Counted from the first letter of the stretch, positions 50,132 through 63,623 are shown. The stretch is 64,000 bases of DNA from Polydactylus sextarius (GCA_016801845.1 CM028906.1:12404501-12468500), one strand, 5' to 3'. Numbers and translations are program-made. The notes: generated by a model from the sequence alone, not told the origin.

Positions 50132-50319
50132 GTTTGTATGAGTTTATAATCCCTGAAGACTTACCAATAGGCAAAATAGGTGGCAAGGTGAAGGCAAATG
50201 ATCGAGATGTTGGCGATAATGCCAAGTCAACATATAGCATCATTGAGGGAGACGACCAAGGCGTGTTTGAGATCATCACAGATGCACAGACACAAGAGGG
50301 GCATCTCCGACTAAAAAAG
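50132..50319 (+). CDS. cdh8: Type II classical cadherin, internal exon: first half of EC3
   Basis: This 188-bp, phase 1>0 exon has the family-typical length. With the carried base it reads SLYEFIIPEDLPIGKIGGKV, then KANDRDVGDNAKSTYSIIEG, and ends in HLRLKK. PED (50152-50160) and the DRD motif (50200-50208) supply EC3 calcium ligands. SLY opening EC3 and KANDxD agree with cadherin-8 (SLYHF..., KANDQD) and argue against the cadherin-6/-7/-12 group. The FEIITDAQTQEG segment also matches the cadherin-8 pattern FEITSDAQAQDG. The donor is GTAAGA at 50320. Subgroup placement is from remembered family sequences. Confidence 0.96.
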
Positions 50320-53318
50320 GTAAGATCTAGAGTCTTGCTGGAAATGGCTCATGTTACCTCTTGTCCAAGAAATCACACACCAGGACCATGAGAAGACCTC
50401 AACAACTTGAAAGGTAGTTAGATAGCTGCAGCACCTACATGTGCTGCTATAGCCAAGCAAACACTCTTCTTGGCTAAAAGGTGTAGTAACATAAGGCCAG
50501 ATTGCTTTCCCTCCTTTGTACAACTTCTAGTGAAATTCTGTGCCTTCAGCTTCAAGAAAAAGCTTCACTCAAAAGCATAGCATCAAATATTAAAACACCA
50601 GGGCCTGCCCCTCTCAGTAGCTCCAAGGCTAGAGGAGCATTTGCTTTCCTCTATATTGCTAAAAAGCCAATTTCTGTTCATTCATTCATTCAAAAAATCT
50701 ATGACAGAAAAAAATAGCCAGAATAAATTCAAACATCACTTTCACAAGATTTTTTTTTTTTTTGCCTAAAGGGAAGGGTAGGTTTCCTAGAAGGATTTTT
50801 TTCTATGTGGACAGTCAAACAAATATGGCAAATGTGTGAAAAAGAAGAAAATCTGAACTGTTTTTTTTTTCTCCTCACAATATATGTTTGTTTGTATATT
50901 ACACTCTTGTCTGTTTAGCTATAGCCTTCTTAGCTTAAGGCAGATTGCTACATATTGTAAATGTGTTCATCCCTCATACTAACTTTGTTTAAATTCTGTT
51001 TCGCTAGTATCTGCACCATCACCATAAGAGCAGATGGACTGAACCCAAATTTGACTGTCTTGTCAATGTGTTCTTTGCAATTTTCTCATTCACACTGAAA
51101 GATTCTCCCCCCACACCACCCACTGTTCACAAAGCAACATCATCAGCAGCAGCAATTGCTGGTAATTACCTTGCTCAAGGGCACATCATCAGTCGGTGTT
51201 ACAAGAACAAAAGACACTGCAATACACAAGACAATACAATTACATTTCAAGATATTCCCAGGTGTATGATACTGAGACAAACAAGCAAACATTCCTTCCT
51301 GCCACAAAATCTGATTTTGTTTGACCTTGAGGCAAACACATTAGCACCTAATGACATGCATGGTACATTGAGATGTTGGTGAACCAAGTGTTGGAATTAG
51401 TAGCAATGGTTTCATCACTGTATGGCACAAGCACAGACACATGCTTTGCTGTAACTCTGCAAGGTTCTCAGTGATTTTTACACAGTGTAATAGGGTTTCA
51501 GATATGCAGTGTAAAAGCAGTATGACTTTTCTTCAGGATGAAAGCTATAAAAGTTTGAGTCTGGATATCACTGCACGCAGTCCTACATTTTACTGAACAC
51601 CAAAGCAAAGTGAAATTTACATTTGAAAACTACAATGCATTTTAATAACACTGACCCGCAAGCAAGTTCAGACAAAGCTGTATCTCAAGGACATCTGTGA
51701 AAACTGAGATTTAAACTCATGGTATCAATGCTACCAAAGCACATGCTATTTATATATGTATGTATTCTGTATTCTAAGTCTGTAGAAGCTATGCTTGGTA
51801 GAGGATGTTTGCATATATTGAATCATACACATGATTGATGGATGGGCGTTCTCAAGTCTTGAGTCATGGTTGGTTCAGTGTCTGGAGAGACCAGCTATAT
51901 ATCACTCAAATACAGAATGCTATTGTGTTGTGATGTAAAATGACATTACCCCAAGGACATGTGGTGTGACTTTGTCAAAGTGTGAACAATGAACTGTGTG
52001 GGAGGTGGAATATATAAGAGCTAAGACAATCTCCTGGGACTACAATTCACTGCCACTAAAGAAAACATCAGTGCTGAAAAACTAACTCGACACAAAGTCA
52101 TAAAATCTCTAACTGTTGACAAAGCAAATGTCAAATGTGTTAGTCTTATAGTCAACCTCCACTTCCACAGCCCACAAAGAGCTCTTCCCAAGTCTGCTTA
52201 ACTTTCTCTCTGCAGCCCCCTAAGTCGGTTTCCGTCGTCTAACGTAAGAACGATGATAGGAAAGTCACAAGGCATTTGCACACTTTAGTAGTTTCACATC
52301 TCTTGAGACAGCAGGATCTTACATTTAGAATGAGTTAAAAGAAGCAGTTGATGATTCATGTTTTGCTCTTTTGTTCTATATACTCATCAATGTTATGCTT
52401 TGACCAGAGTGACAGTAGAAAAGACTCTGTTGAGCTCTTTCTCCCAAACTCTTTGTCCCTGTCAACAGCTATATACGAGGTCTAATGCAGCATTCAAATT
52501 ATGAAAGATTCTTTGCGGCAAGGTTAAAACATATTGATCTAAGTGAGGCTTGAGAAGGAAAAAAACAGCGCAGAGATTCTTTGCTGTTTGGGTTTTAAGC
52601 TTTTTATCTGCCAGCCCTCAGGAGTGTCGAGAGACGTTAGAAGGATGCTGAGCTTTCACCCCTGCAGCCAACGCTGAACTTTGAAGTCTCTAAATGGCCT
52701 GTGTACATACTGATTTGATGCTAACTCTTGAGAGAGACCGAAGAATGAGACAGCAGAGTTGTGGTGTGGGACATGATGGCAAGGAGTGTGTGTTAACACC
52801 AGAGAAACAATAATGTGTCTTTGTTGCTTAGTGTAAGTATGACATCTCACTTTAGAGATTTCACCTTGTTCCTTTAAGTTGTTTTGTTTACGAAGAGGAC
52901 ACACAGATTTGAGACAGCTATGCCAGCTTGACTCCAAAATGAGTAACGTTTCCTTCTTACGCTTACAAATCTTTTCATAATCAACAGTAGCTGTACAACA
53001 GTAGCACTATGCATACTAATAAAAATCAAAGTGGCTCTCTGTGGATTACTCATTCAAAGCACTGTGTGCGTCTAGTGAATTAATAATTTGAATGGGTCAA
53101 AATATGACTTGCATTCTGATTCCATGGCTAAGATAATATGCTGCATTTCAGGGCAGAGCAGCTTGCATGGAGGCTTTATTTGATTTTGTAATTGATATTG
53201 AAAACAATTTTAATCAAACTTTACTGTGCTAATCAAAGACGTCATTTAGCACTATGTTTCCTTTAAACCATTTAAGTGGATTCGGTGTAATTAAATATGC
53301 TTGCAACAGAGAGAGCCC

Positions 53319-53342
53319 TTCACCCACCCCACCCCACCCCAG
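53319..53342 (-). repeat. C-rich tract; minus strand fits a G-quadruplex motif
   Basis: The plus strand reads ttcacccaccccaccccacc and on to cccag. The minus strand therefore has four G-runs of three or four separated by single T bases, a canonical tight quadruplex pattern. Confidence 0.8.
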
Positions 53343-54262
53343 CTCTTTGTTAGGACACTGGAAACAAATCTAATGAGTTGTTTCTACATACTGTCAAGTG
53401 GGAATAACACTAAAATATTTGGATAAAAAGGGAAGCGAAGGCAGTGTGAGCCTGTTTTCTTGGATGAATTTAATGCAGTACTTTTGTATTTTTCAAGCTA
53501 CCTTAATCAATATTTTGAAATGTAGATCAGATTATTATCTGCAGCATAAAGTTGGTCAGGTAAAGGGTTCAGACAACAAAGATTTATCATCTGACCCAGC
53601 TATGGATTATTTAGGTGCATTTAGCAACTAAAGACAGTGAAACAGATCTAAAGTAAAACTGAATGGAGGCCACATCACAACTATATAGATATATATGCTA
53701 TTTATATATAGATATATATACACATCACTTTGCTTTGTGGCAGTATTTTGGTTGTGTTTACAGCTTGTTCTGCTACTCCTAAGTGGTAAAAAACACACAG
53801 AAAAACAAAGAAAAAAATGCAGCTTTAATATCCCAGTACAAGAGAAGTTTCCTCAGATGAAACAGCTTTAATTTTGATAATGAATCACTTACATTTTGTA
53901 CAGCTGCCAGTATTCCCAGTGTAGGTTCATATCAATAAATATTCAGACAATAAAACCTGCTTACAAACAAAAGGCAAAAGGAAAGGAATTTCTTATGCCA
54001 GAAAGCATCACTCCTGCCAGATATCAACCAGTAAAATTAATGTTTGCACCATGACTTTAAAATAATAATTCAAACCAAATCTTAGGTTTTTCCCTCCTCT
54101 CCATTTTCATATAGTCATTCTGACCATTCAGCCACAGCCTTAAACATTCTCTTACTCTTCACTACCCTCTGAATTAAAGTGTTATCCCGTTGGCTTGAGG
54201 TCCAGCCATACTGCACTTTCTCAGCACAGACGGCATGATCAGAGATAGAGAAGAGGGAAGCA

Positions 54263-54279
54263 GGGAGGGGTGGGTTGGG
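54263..54279 (+). repeat. G-quadruplex motif in a purine-rich tract
   Basis: The run gggaggggtgggttggg has four G-runs with loops of one to two bases, inside a purine-rich stretch from 54240 to about 54322. A C-rich stretch follows at 54465-54540. Confidence 0.75.
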
Positions 54280-55289
54280 TGTCAGGAGTGAGAAAGAGGG
54301 GGAGGAGGGAAAAGAAGGGGAGGTTAATAATGAAAGTGTTCCAAATAGCTTCTCCGACTGTGGAAGAGTAGGGCTTGGAGAGGCTTCTGGGGCTTAGGCC
54401 TGTCTCTTAGTGTCCTGGAGATTGGAAGTCAAAGTCCTGGGTCTCCTCTCACTCACCCCTCCGGCTGCTGCTGCTATAGTCTCACAGCTGGACCCCCAGA
54501 CACCCATCCACCCACCTGCCCCCTTTACCCCCCTGAGCTGTCAGCACTGCCCTTGTCTGACCTCTGGGACAGTTCTTCTTGCTCTCGCCCCCTTTCTCTA
54601 ACTGAATACATTTCTCGTTTTGTTCATTTCCCTCCTCTTAGTCCTCTTCTTTCCCCAAGCTAGCTCCCAGCCCCTCAAGCGGCAAGGCCCAGTTTTGATT
54701 TCCCTATAAATCCTGGTTATGGAGCGTGGAAGTGACTTGATCCCATTATTCTAGTAGTATGAGAGCAACCAGAGGTGATTCAGGATGAAATTGTGACAGT
54801 CTGGGGTGTCCTCAGAGATGCCAAGAGAGTAAAATTGTGACTCTCCTCTTTCTGTTAAATATTAATGAAGAGCCATCTTTAAAGGAAACACTGTATACCA
54901 ACTAAAACAGGGATTACACAGATATGTCAGTCACAAAGCAACATGTTTGCTATAAAATGTTTTTATTTCTCTTTGGGATGAATTACACCTTTTCTTTCAA
55001 TAATCTTGCCCGTTCTTATTTCATATAAACTGGTTGTGATAGCACTTCAGATACTGCAATAACCTGCTGTCACAGAGAACATTAACAGGAAGATTTGTAT
55101 TCTTTCACACCACTAATGCTTGGAAAATATTTTTCTGAGGTTGTACAGCTCTGAAAATTACAATTAGTGACTGACTGATTTTTTTTTTTTTTTTTTATTG
55201 AAACGGATAACAAAGACAATCTCACAAAGCACTATCTATAATCTATGAACTCCGATCACAAACTATCTCTTCAGATTACAAAATAGTGA

Positions 55290-56115
55290 GGAAAGCCCTG
55301 ATCAAATGGTCGCCGATAGTTATCGGCAGATATTCACTAAAGGTTGTTTGATCGGCTCTCTCTTTATTGTCCGATCAGTACACCCAATCAGATGATGTAA
55401 AATACCTTAGACCTGAGTCATGTAGTGCCTTGAGTTACAACTAAACACCACCAAGTCAACCTAAACCCCCGCCTGAGAACTTTTAGGAGCTGAACGGAAC
55501 CTACCCCTAGGCAGAAAAGGTTCCTTATTATAATTTATTTGATTGTACTTTATTTTATTCTTTTTGTGGAGTAACTGTTCTATTTGCAGTGCACTGAGCA
55601 CAACTGCAATAGTGTAAACATACACATTGTGTGAAGAGAATATGTATCTGTATTCTCAATAAAAGGCAAATTATTTTTTTTTATTTATTTGAAACTTAAT
55701 AGATATAATTAAAAAAAATATCAAGTACTGAATAATATCAAACTGTGTCGTGGGGAATTCTGAAGAATCAGAAATAATCAAATCATTGGCTTAAGAAATC
55801 AATATTGTATCGAATTGTCATGAAGACTCTGATTTCCACTCCTAATCTAAAAATCATCTTTTCAGCAGTCATGAAATATGAAATATGAAAGAAGGAAACA
55901 TGTTGCCTTCCAATAAAAAAACGTGGTTTGCGGTTGTTGTAAGTGCTTGATTGTAATTTTACTTTAAATACAATTAATTTCATATCTGCATGTGGAGCTC
56001 AGTGCTAGACACTTACATTATAAATGGAAGATTACATTCTGTGATCGGTGTCGGCAGATTCTGATTTCAATGATCAGTAATCGGTGATCGGTGAATGCTT
56101 ATCAGAGCATCCCTA
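55290..56115. mobile_element. Probable non-autonomous hAT-type element relic
   Basis: The right edge reads gatcagtaatcggtgatcgg and then cagagcatccctag, the kind of end seen on many fish hAT-derived repeats (read from the other strand, ctagggatgctctg). The left part has the related phrases ccgatagttatcgg and gatcggctctctctttattg, including a perfect 7+2+7 palindrome at 55312-55327. There is no transposase coding sequence between them, and the interior (55.45-55.53 kb) looks like unrelated inserted repeat. The left boundary is uncertain and no target-site duplication was established. Confidence 0.45.
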
Positions 56116-57655
56116 GATGCCATGTAACCCCAATAATTTGTTAATCTATAATCTGAATTTCCACTAAAAGCATTTAAAAATAAAAGTTCTCATTATGACA
56201 TTAGGCGTAGTGTCCCAATTTAGATTTTTCTGTTGTTTGTAATATTACAGCTGGTTAAGGTGGAAATAACTTTTGTTGGGTAGTTTATAGGCAATCCAGC
56301 AGTTATGTATTGCATATTTATGAAATTGGAGAGCTCAGAAGCCGCAGATCCCTGATCCAAACTCTACTGAGTCACTATATCTTATCCCCTATAACGAAAC
56401 TTGATAATGCCTTTCTTTATAATTTTGTATTGAACTTTTTTTTTTTTATGCTAGAATTCGCAAAATGCCTTAAAGCCTTAAATGCCTTACACAAATATTG
56501 TGTAAGATTTACCCCCATCTAGTGGTGAGGTCATATACCACAACCAAATTGATAGTATTTGTTAGCCCATGTACACATTTCCTTCTATGGTGGCTGAGAA
56601 GTATCAACAAGATGTCGTCCCTCTGTTTGGGAAAAACAACTCTGATATTTACTTTGTTATTTACTGCTTCCCCTACCATACCTCTACCATGACACCTCTG
56701 TCTCTCCCCGTCACTCTTTCGCTTGTTTTTCAGTTAACATTTTTAACATTTAATGTGGAAAACTAGCAAGTAGTCCACTAGCTTGATGCTAACACATAAA
56801 GAAAAACGCCAGAGACTGGCTAACACAATTAGTGGTCGTGGTAATTTTAACTCAGCAAAAGATCTTTTACCTCAACATGCGTAACAAACACATTTTATAC
56901 CATGTTACTTACCTTATTTACACAACATGTTGACATTTCTCCTCCATTCTCAGTATCACTTGTGGCCCCCAATGAACACAGACAGAGAGAGAGACCTGCA
57001 CACACACGTGAGCACACTCCCACCAGCAGACAGAGAGCTGGAAAATATGTCATGAAAATATATCAGAAGGCCAGAAAGATACAGTACAGTGACAAAAGAT
57101 GCAATGACAAGAGTTTTTTAGCCTGCTGCTGTCCGAGCAAAGTGAGCCTCTGGCACAGTCTGTGTGAGATATCTGGCTTTTGGGACTTTTTAAACATATA
57201 TCTACATATACAGATATCTACATATATAGGTGGTTTTGTCACAGAGCTCTCTGGTAGACTATCTCTAGTCGGTATCTTCCTATGTTAGTCTGAGTCGGTC
57301 ACGCTGCCACTGAACGTAAAAACACAAAAGGCGCACTTATCTAGTGTTGACCCCTGTCAGAACCTCTAGTCTCAATATGATGCCATAACATGGCAATCTG
57401 CATGACACAGGTTGCTCTTAATTTATTTAAATTGAAAATTCAAACCCATATTTTATGAGAAGAACATATATTTATTTTGATTTTGATGTGAAAAGTAGAG
57501 CAGCACAATGGAGCAGTGGTGAGTAGCAAGTCACCTGGCCAAGACACATCATGTGATTCCATCTGTGTTTTTTTTTTCCTTGTGTGACTTGAAAGCTGTT
57601 GGACAATGGAGGCATTTCCTGATCATTCTCTTTCTGTGTGTCTCTTCTCCTACAG

Positions 57656-57903
57656 CCTTTAGACTATGAGAGCAAGAGAGCCTACACGCTGAAAGTTGAG
57701 GCTACCAACATCCGCTCGGAGCCCAGCGGTGGCGGCCCCTTCAAAGACACTGCCACGGTCAAGATTGTTGTTGACGATGCCGACGAACCTCCTGTTTTCT
57801 CCAAACCCATGTACCTATTGGAAGTGAATGAGAACGCTCCCATCAACACGGTCATAGGGACAGTCACGGCCAGGGACCCGGACGCCAGCGGGAGCCTTGT
57901 CAG
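57656..57903 (+). CDS. cdh8: Type II classical cadherin, internal exon: second half of EC3 and start of EC4
   Basis: This 248-bp, phase 0>2 exon opens with PLDYESKRAYTLKVEATN. LDYE (57659-57670) is the LDRE-equivalent of EC3. GPFKDTATVKIVV follows, then the EC3-EC4 linker DADEP (57776-57790) with PPVFSKPMYLLEV, NENAP (57827-57841) opening EC4, and ARDPDASGSLVR at the end. YLLEVxENA and TARDPD fit cadherin-8. The family-typical length is 254 bp; here six bases are missing between the conserved EAT/EAA and GPFKD blocks (RSEPSGGGPF instead of a form with two extra residues). The donor is GTACGA at 57904. The next exon is not in the window, so EC4 is incomplete. Confidence 0.96.
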
Positions 57904-58734
57904 GTACGAAGATAAATACATACAGTTGACAATGAACCACTGAAAAGATCTCTATGTTAGTACTTAATTATTTTCTATTGGCTGCCCTTGAGCAATACAA
58001 ATGGGGAAAAAAATAAAAAGCCTGTCATTGTAACTTTAAGAAGTGATGGAGAGAATTGGTTAACAAATGAGTCTTTTCAAGTAATTATGAGTTGTTTTAA
58101 TAAAAGGGTTGACACTGAGGCATGCAATTAAATCTTCTCATGACTGCATGTGACCTTTGGAGAATATGCTAACATCTTTAGCAATGAGGAAGTGACTCAA
58201 TGATTGCTCTCATTTCTACAGATGTAAAAAAAAAAGTAGATTATGAGTTGAAAGCAGCACAACTGTCGTGTTCTCTGTGTTACCAGCCCCTGCTATATTC
58301 TCCTCTTGTGTGACTTATTCTTGGAAATACCACAAGGGCACCTTGAGGATAGGTTATACAGGCAATTTCTCTCCCTCCATCTTGGCATTTCATTAATTCT
58401 CCAGCGACTTGCTGACCGCATTCCCGCGACAACACTCAACAGGTTGTGTGTAATTGCATGGTGAGCAGAGAGCAGACTGGGTTTCATAGATTGGTTGAGG
58501 CTATAGAGCAGGCCCAGATCATTCTACGTTTTTTTTCTTCCTCCCTTTTTCTGGTGGCATCCTCATGTTTAGTGATGAGATTGCCAGGAGGAATTGAGCC
58601 CTGAGGTTGCACGATGTCCCTCCCTTGGTAAAAGGAAAAGTATATTTCATGTATAATAACATCTTTTGCTTCCCTCTGTCCTTATTTTATGGCATAGTGT
58701 TCTTGTGATTGTTGATGCAATTCTGTGCTGTAGA

Positions 58735-58751
58735 CAGAGAGAGAGAGAGAT
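58735..58751. repeat. (GA)n short repeat
   Basis: A short pure GA run. Confidence 0.85.
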
Positions 58752-61700
58752 GCAGTGGCAGCATGTGCAGCACTAGTTATGTTTGCCCACTTTCTTGTTT
58801 TTCCATCTCCGTCAGTGCATCATTATTGAAAGAAAAGTGACTAAATAATGCATGAGTGTGCATGCAGATGGCAGCACCCTGCTGATATGATCTCTTCATA
58901 CATTTGCTACTATGAAACTGTCCAGATATCAACATCCTGTTTTGGCACCTGTTTGTGCAAACTGAGTCATAGGCTGCCAAGCACCAGGTTTACTTGTCTT
59001 TTAACAGTCTATTTGTTCTCCTTTTAGTGAAATCATTCACTGCTCTCATTATTCTTTAATCACCACTTTTTTATGATCTTGCAGTGAAGTTACTTTTAGA
59101 ATTGACTGTTGCTCAAGGGCTTTGTGTGACTCTCAGGTATAAGAAAAATCACTGCAGGCAGAGAAAGAGAATTAGAGCTTTTTGGTAATATTCGTTCTCA
59201 AGAGCTCTTGGATTTTTTCACATTAAAGTTCTGTCTAAAATTTTAAATTTTAATAACTAAAAAGTCTGGAAAAAAGCACAACTGGCTAATAGAATGTGCC
59301 ATTAGTCATCTGCCAACTTCCCGTAAAATCCACTGATCACAAGGGAAAATAACTGCCCAGAACTTACGCACACAACCAGACAGTTACTTGCCAGTTTGCA
59401 TTTTGTCACAACAAATTGTTTTAGGCCTGTGATTTAGTTTGAAGTCCGAGCATACATTTTCACCCCCCACCTCCCTACCACCACCACCACTCTATCCCTT
59501 TCTGCAAATCTTCAAGATGAGCGTGATCTATCACAGATGTCAAATGTGGGAGGGGGAGGTGAAACAAGCGATTGTCATGGAGGGCTCAGGATGATGCATC
59601 ACCCTCACCAAAGAGCATTTGATTTTACTTCTAGCCGGGCTTTGTATTAGCCTGTAACTCTGAGCTTTTGGCTGATAAAATGATCACAGTCTGGAAGATT
59701 TTAATCCTCCACATATAGTGGCTGACAGAAGGCTGTTGCCTCAATAATGCTTCTTACAACAGAAGTGTGTTCCAAATAAGTAATGGATGATAATATTTAT
59801 CTAAAGCTGTTTATCTGTTTAGACATTGGTTTTCAATCTTAGTTTGTTTACAATGCACGATGCAGGTAATGACTAGATACAAAGCTGAAGAATCAATAAT
59901 TTAAAAAAGTATAAACTATTATTAGCCATAAACCTTTATACATGTTACAAGATTAGTCACGATAGCAGACAGAAACTGAACACCAAAGTACCTCAGTGAT
60001 AGTAATAATGAATGCATCAGTTGCATCACATGCAACGTATTGGTGTTCACGCTTGGAATGGCCGTAAATTGTACTTACCAGTCTACAATTGTCCTCCTGT
60101 CTCCCTTCTGTCTCATTTTCTATCCCTCAGAGTCTCTTATTCTCTAAATAACTGTGTTAAACAGTGGGAAAAGGGAAGGGGCTATAGTTAGTGAGGGTGG
60201 ATCTGTAGTGGAGAAGAGACAGCACTGATAGCAGCATTACAGCAAACGTTGGCCTGATCGCCAGCTGAGCAGACGCTTCAGTCTACTGCTCTGATTAGAA
60301 TCACTCTCCGTCTCAGTCCCCCCTCTTCCCTTTCTCCCTCCCACCCCTCTTTTTCCCTCCAGCCGGACCAGACCAAGCCAGTCTGAATCTAAACCACTCG
60401 GGGTGAGTGCTCTGGTGGGCTGCCATGTCGTCTGTACTCAGGAGACAAACATCCCCTTAGCTGTACTTAAAGCATCCAACCAACAACATTTCAGGTGCAC
60501 TCCATGAAACACTCCCTCAGTATTGCTCCTCTCTGGAGCCTGTGCTCTGTCGTTTTCTACCTGACTGATCACAAATAAAAAGCAATGTGACGTCTGGCAG
60601 TCACTGTAGCTGTGTGACACAAACTGCTGGATTTCATGGAATAGCTGTGACTGTATTTTATTCCAAAATATTGACACTGGGACAAGCTAGGATCTGCTTC
60701 AGATTTTAAACATGTTTGGTTTGCATCTTTGTCTTTATTCTGTTTTTCTTCTTTTCTTCTTTCATTGTTGAGGGGATTTGCAGGAATGTAATGGAATTCT
60801 GTAAAGCTTGTTTCTTTCTGCAGGCTTTCTTATGTTGTTACATCACAGCTGACAGCTGACTCACTGCATATGGTAGTACAAGCACTCATGTAAAGGAGAT
60901 GGCTTTGAAATGACTCCAAATTTAATGTCAGGAAGGCAAAGGCCTTCTATTCCACCATGTTCATTTCTTTTTGCTGTTATTTTGATATTTTCTTATTTAC
61001 ACTTTACTTTGGACTCTCAAAGAAAATTACTTTCCTAGGTAAAAATGCCTGTAATTCAACCTGAATAAAAAATCAGTGTTAAAACATAACTATTCAGCAT
61101 TCAGGGGACAACAAAATTAGTTCTACATCTGTGATTCTCCCAGTGGAATTATTGACCTAATAACAAGTAGGGACGTCACACTGGTATTTTGTTCTCAAAA
61201 AAAAAAAAGCGAGGAGAAAAAAATGCTCTTGATCTTCTCACCTTTTCACTCCTAAATGTGCACTGGTACTCAGTCATTCATATTCACACACTTTTAGACT
61301 AATGTAGATGAAATCCAGCTCCCAGTGTCAAATAAGCACAAACACAAAGATAAGGGATGTCTGGATCAGCTTTATGAAACGATCATATTGCAGATACTGC
61401 AAGTGGTTGTCGGAATGATTTTGCTTTCCAAGTTCAAATTATTCCCGCACCACTGCCATTTAGATTCAGGATTGCCAATGCTGCATTACCTGTGCATTTG
61501 CATTATGCTGATGGTGTAATTTTTTATTATTTTTTTGGTGATTTCTGATTGCTGATTAGATCAAAAATGCCCCTGCTCTGATCCGATATTTGAGATCAAG
61601 ACATCCGTATGTATGCATAGCAACACAGATACATTGGTATGGCTGATGTTGCACTTTTACAAACCAAAATACATTCAAAATACATTCTTCCTCTCAAAGA

Positions 61701-61902
61701 TCAAATCAATCACCATAAAACATGTCATTAATCAATTCAAAATGCTCACATATCAGTTTTGCAAATATGGTCTTGTTTGATGTGATCTGTAGCTTCTTAA
61801 TTAACAGCATGGTACTAGCATTTTTCTCAGCATTTATTGATATTGGTTGATGTTACATAATTCCCCTCAAGTGATTTTAGTTTAAAATCATCCGATATAC
61901 TG

Positions 61903-62221
<319 letters not shown>

Positions 62222-63586
62222 TGAGAATTGTACTTTTATGGAAAATGAGCAGAGACACTAACATCCTTTTATGACTTTTTGTCCTATGTACTGAACAGCT
62301 CTAAAAACACTGGGTCTTACATTTTTCAAAAATGCAACATGATGGTGTCTTTATCTAGAGCAGGTAACATTGTCCCATGCGCCTTAGATTTCTACACACA
62401 CAATTTTACATGTTTGATGCTAAATGTACTCGCACTTTTACAACATTTACCCACAGAGCCAGATATCACACAGAATTTGTTAATTCGGTGCTCTGCTGTT
62501 AGTATGAATCATTGTCGGTTGCATAAACATGATCAGTACTTGAAGTTTCAATGGTGGCACATTCACACTTTGGAGTGTTCGTTATGTGCTCCCACAAAGT
62601 CAGTCAAAATTTAATCCTTTTTTGTTTTTCATCTAAATTTTATCCATCATGATAATACAAATGTGTGTTCCTAGAATGTGCTACTGACTAATATGGGACT
62701 ATAACAGTTGAGCTATTATGGTACGCTTGGTTCATGAATGCTTTTACACTTGCTGCCTAGTGTCTGATACATCTTAAGTGGTGAAAATCATTTAACACTC
62801 ATTATGTGGTGGGAAGAAAAAGTCACTGGGTAGTGCATTAGCATGGATAGCTACTGTGGCTAAACAGACAAAGGACTCCCCAGGGAGCTTAGACAGAGAC
62901 GATGTCCTGTCTTGACCATAGTGTTTGACTGATGAGCTGATCTGTGACAAATCTGCCCCGATGGCAAAAGCATAGAGAATCTTAAATGGATGGGGAAAAA
63001 AGGACAACAATCTTACTGATTGCACTTATGCTTATCTTTTTTATGCACAGGACAGCTTCTGTCACACCGATACATTTGCATTAGCATATTGGATTTGTTT
63101 GATATTGAGGATGAATGCCTTTAGATGTCAGTTGCATCAGCTGTAAGAGAACTACTTTGCTGTAAAATATTTGACTTAAACACCCTCTACATGACGTCGG
63201 ACTGTTAAGACCGAGGTCATTCCAATGCCGTTTAGAATGCTTTGTGAAAAGTAAAGCAAAGCTGAAACAAGGCGACACATACACCCACGCACACATTCAC
63301 ACACAATACCCACATCACATTCCAGGAAAAAAAAACACATACACACACACATTTTGACGCTGGATATCATTTTTTATTTGCTTTTAATTCTTTTCACATC
63401 ACGTTGTCAGTTTGAGTGACAGGTGGCAGATCATTTCAGGGTCTGTCTCCTCGCTTCCACGTGAGGCTGTCAGAGTTTGACTGGGATCCACTCAGTCTGC
63501 AGGAGCGAGGCTGCTCCCAGGTGGTTTGCTGCTGTCTGCCTGTCTTGAAAGTGCTCTGCGTCTGCAGGGCAAGAGAGAAAGAGAAG

Positions 63587-63623
63587 TGGGGGAGGGTGGG
63601 TGGAGGGGGTGGGGTGGAGGGAG
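63587..63623 (+). repeat. G-quadruplex-capable G-rich tract
   Basis: The run gtgggggagggtgggtggag continues into gggggtggggtggaggg, with more than four closely spaced G-runs. Confidence 0.75.

Larger units (their letters stand above)
50320..57655 (+). other. cdh8: 7.3 kb intron within EC3
   Basis: This phase 0 intron has a GTAAGA donor and a ttctcctacag acceptor. It contains a C-rich tract whose minus strand can form a G-quadruplex (53.32 kb), a G-rich tract (54.26 kb) and a probable hAT-derived repeat (about 55.29-56.11 kb). A stretch around 56.5-57.35 kb begins with tctagtggtgaggtca, a wording often seen in dispersed fish repeats, but I could not delimit it. No coding exon was recognised. 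Confidence 0.9.

Noticed and set aside
56902..57288. 128-codon plus-strand frame just upstream of the EC3/EC4 exon.
   Set aside because: No cadherin or other domain; it sits in likely repeat-derived intron sequence and does not join in phase to the exon.
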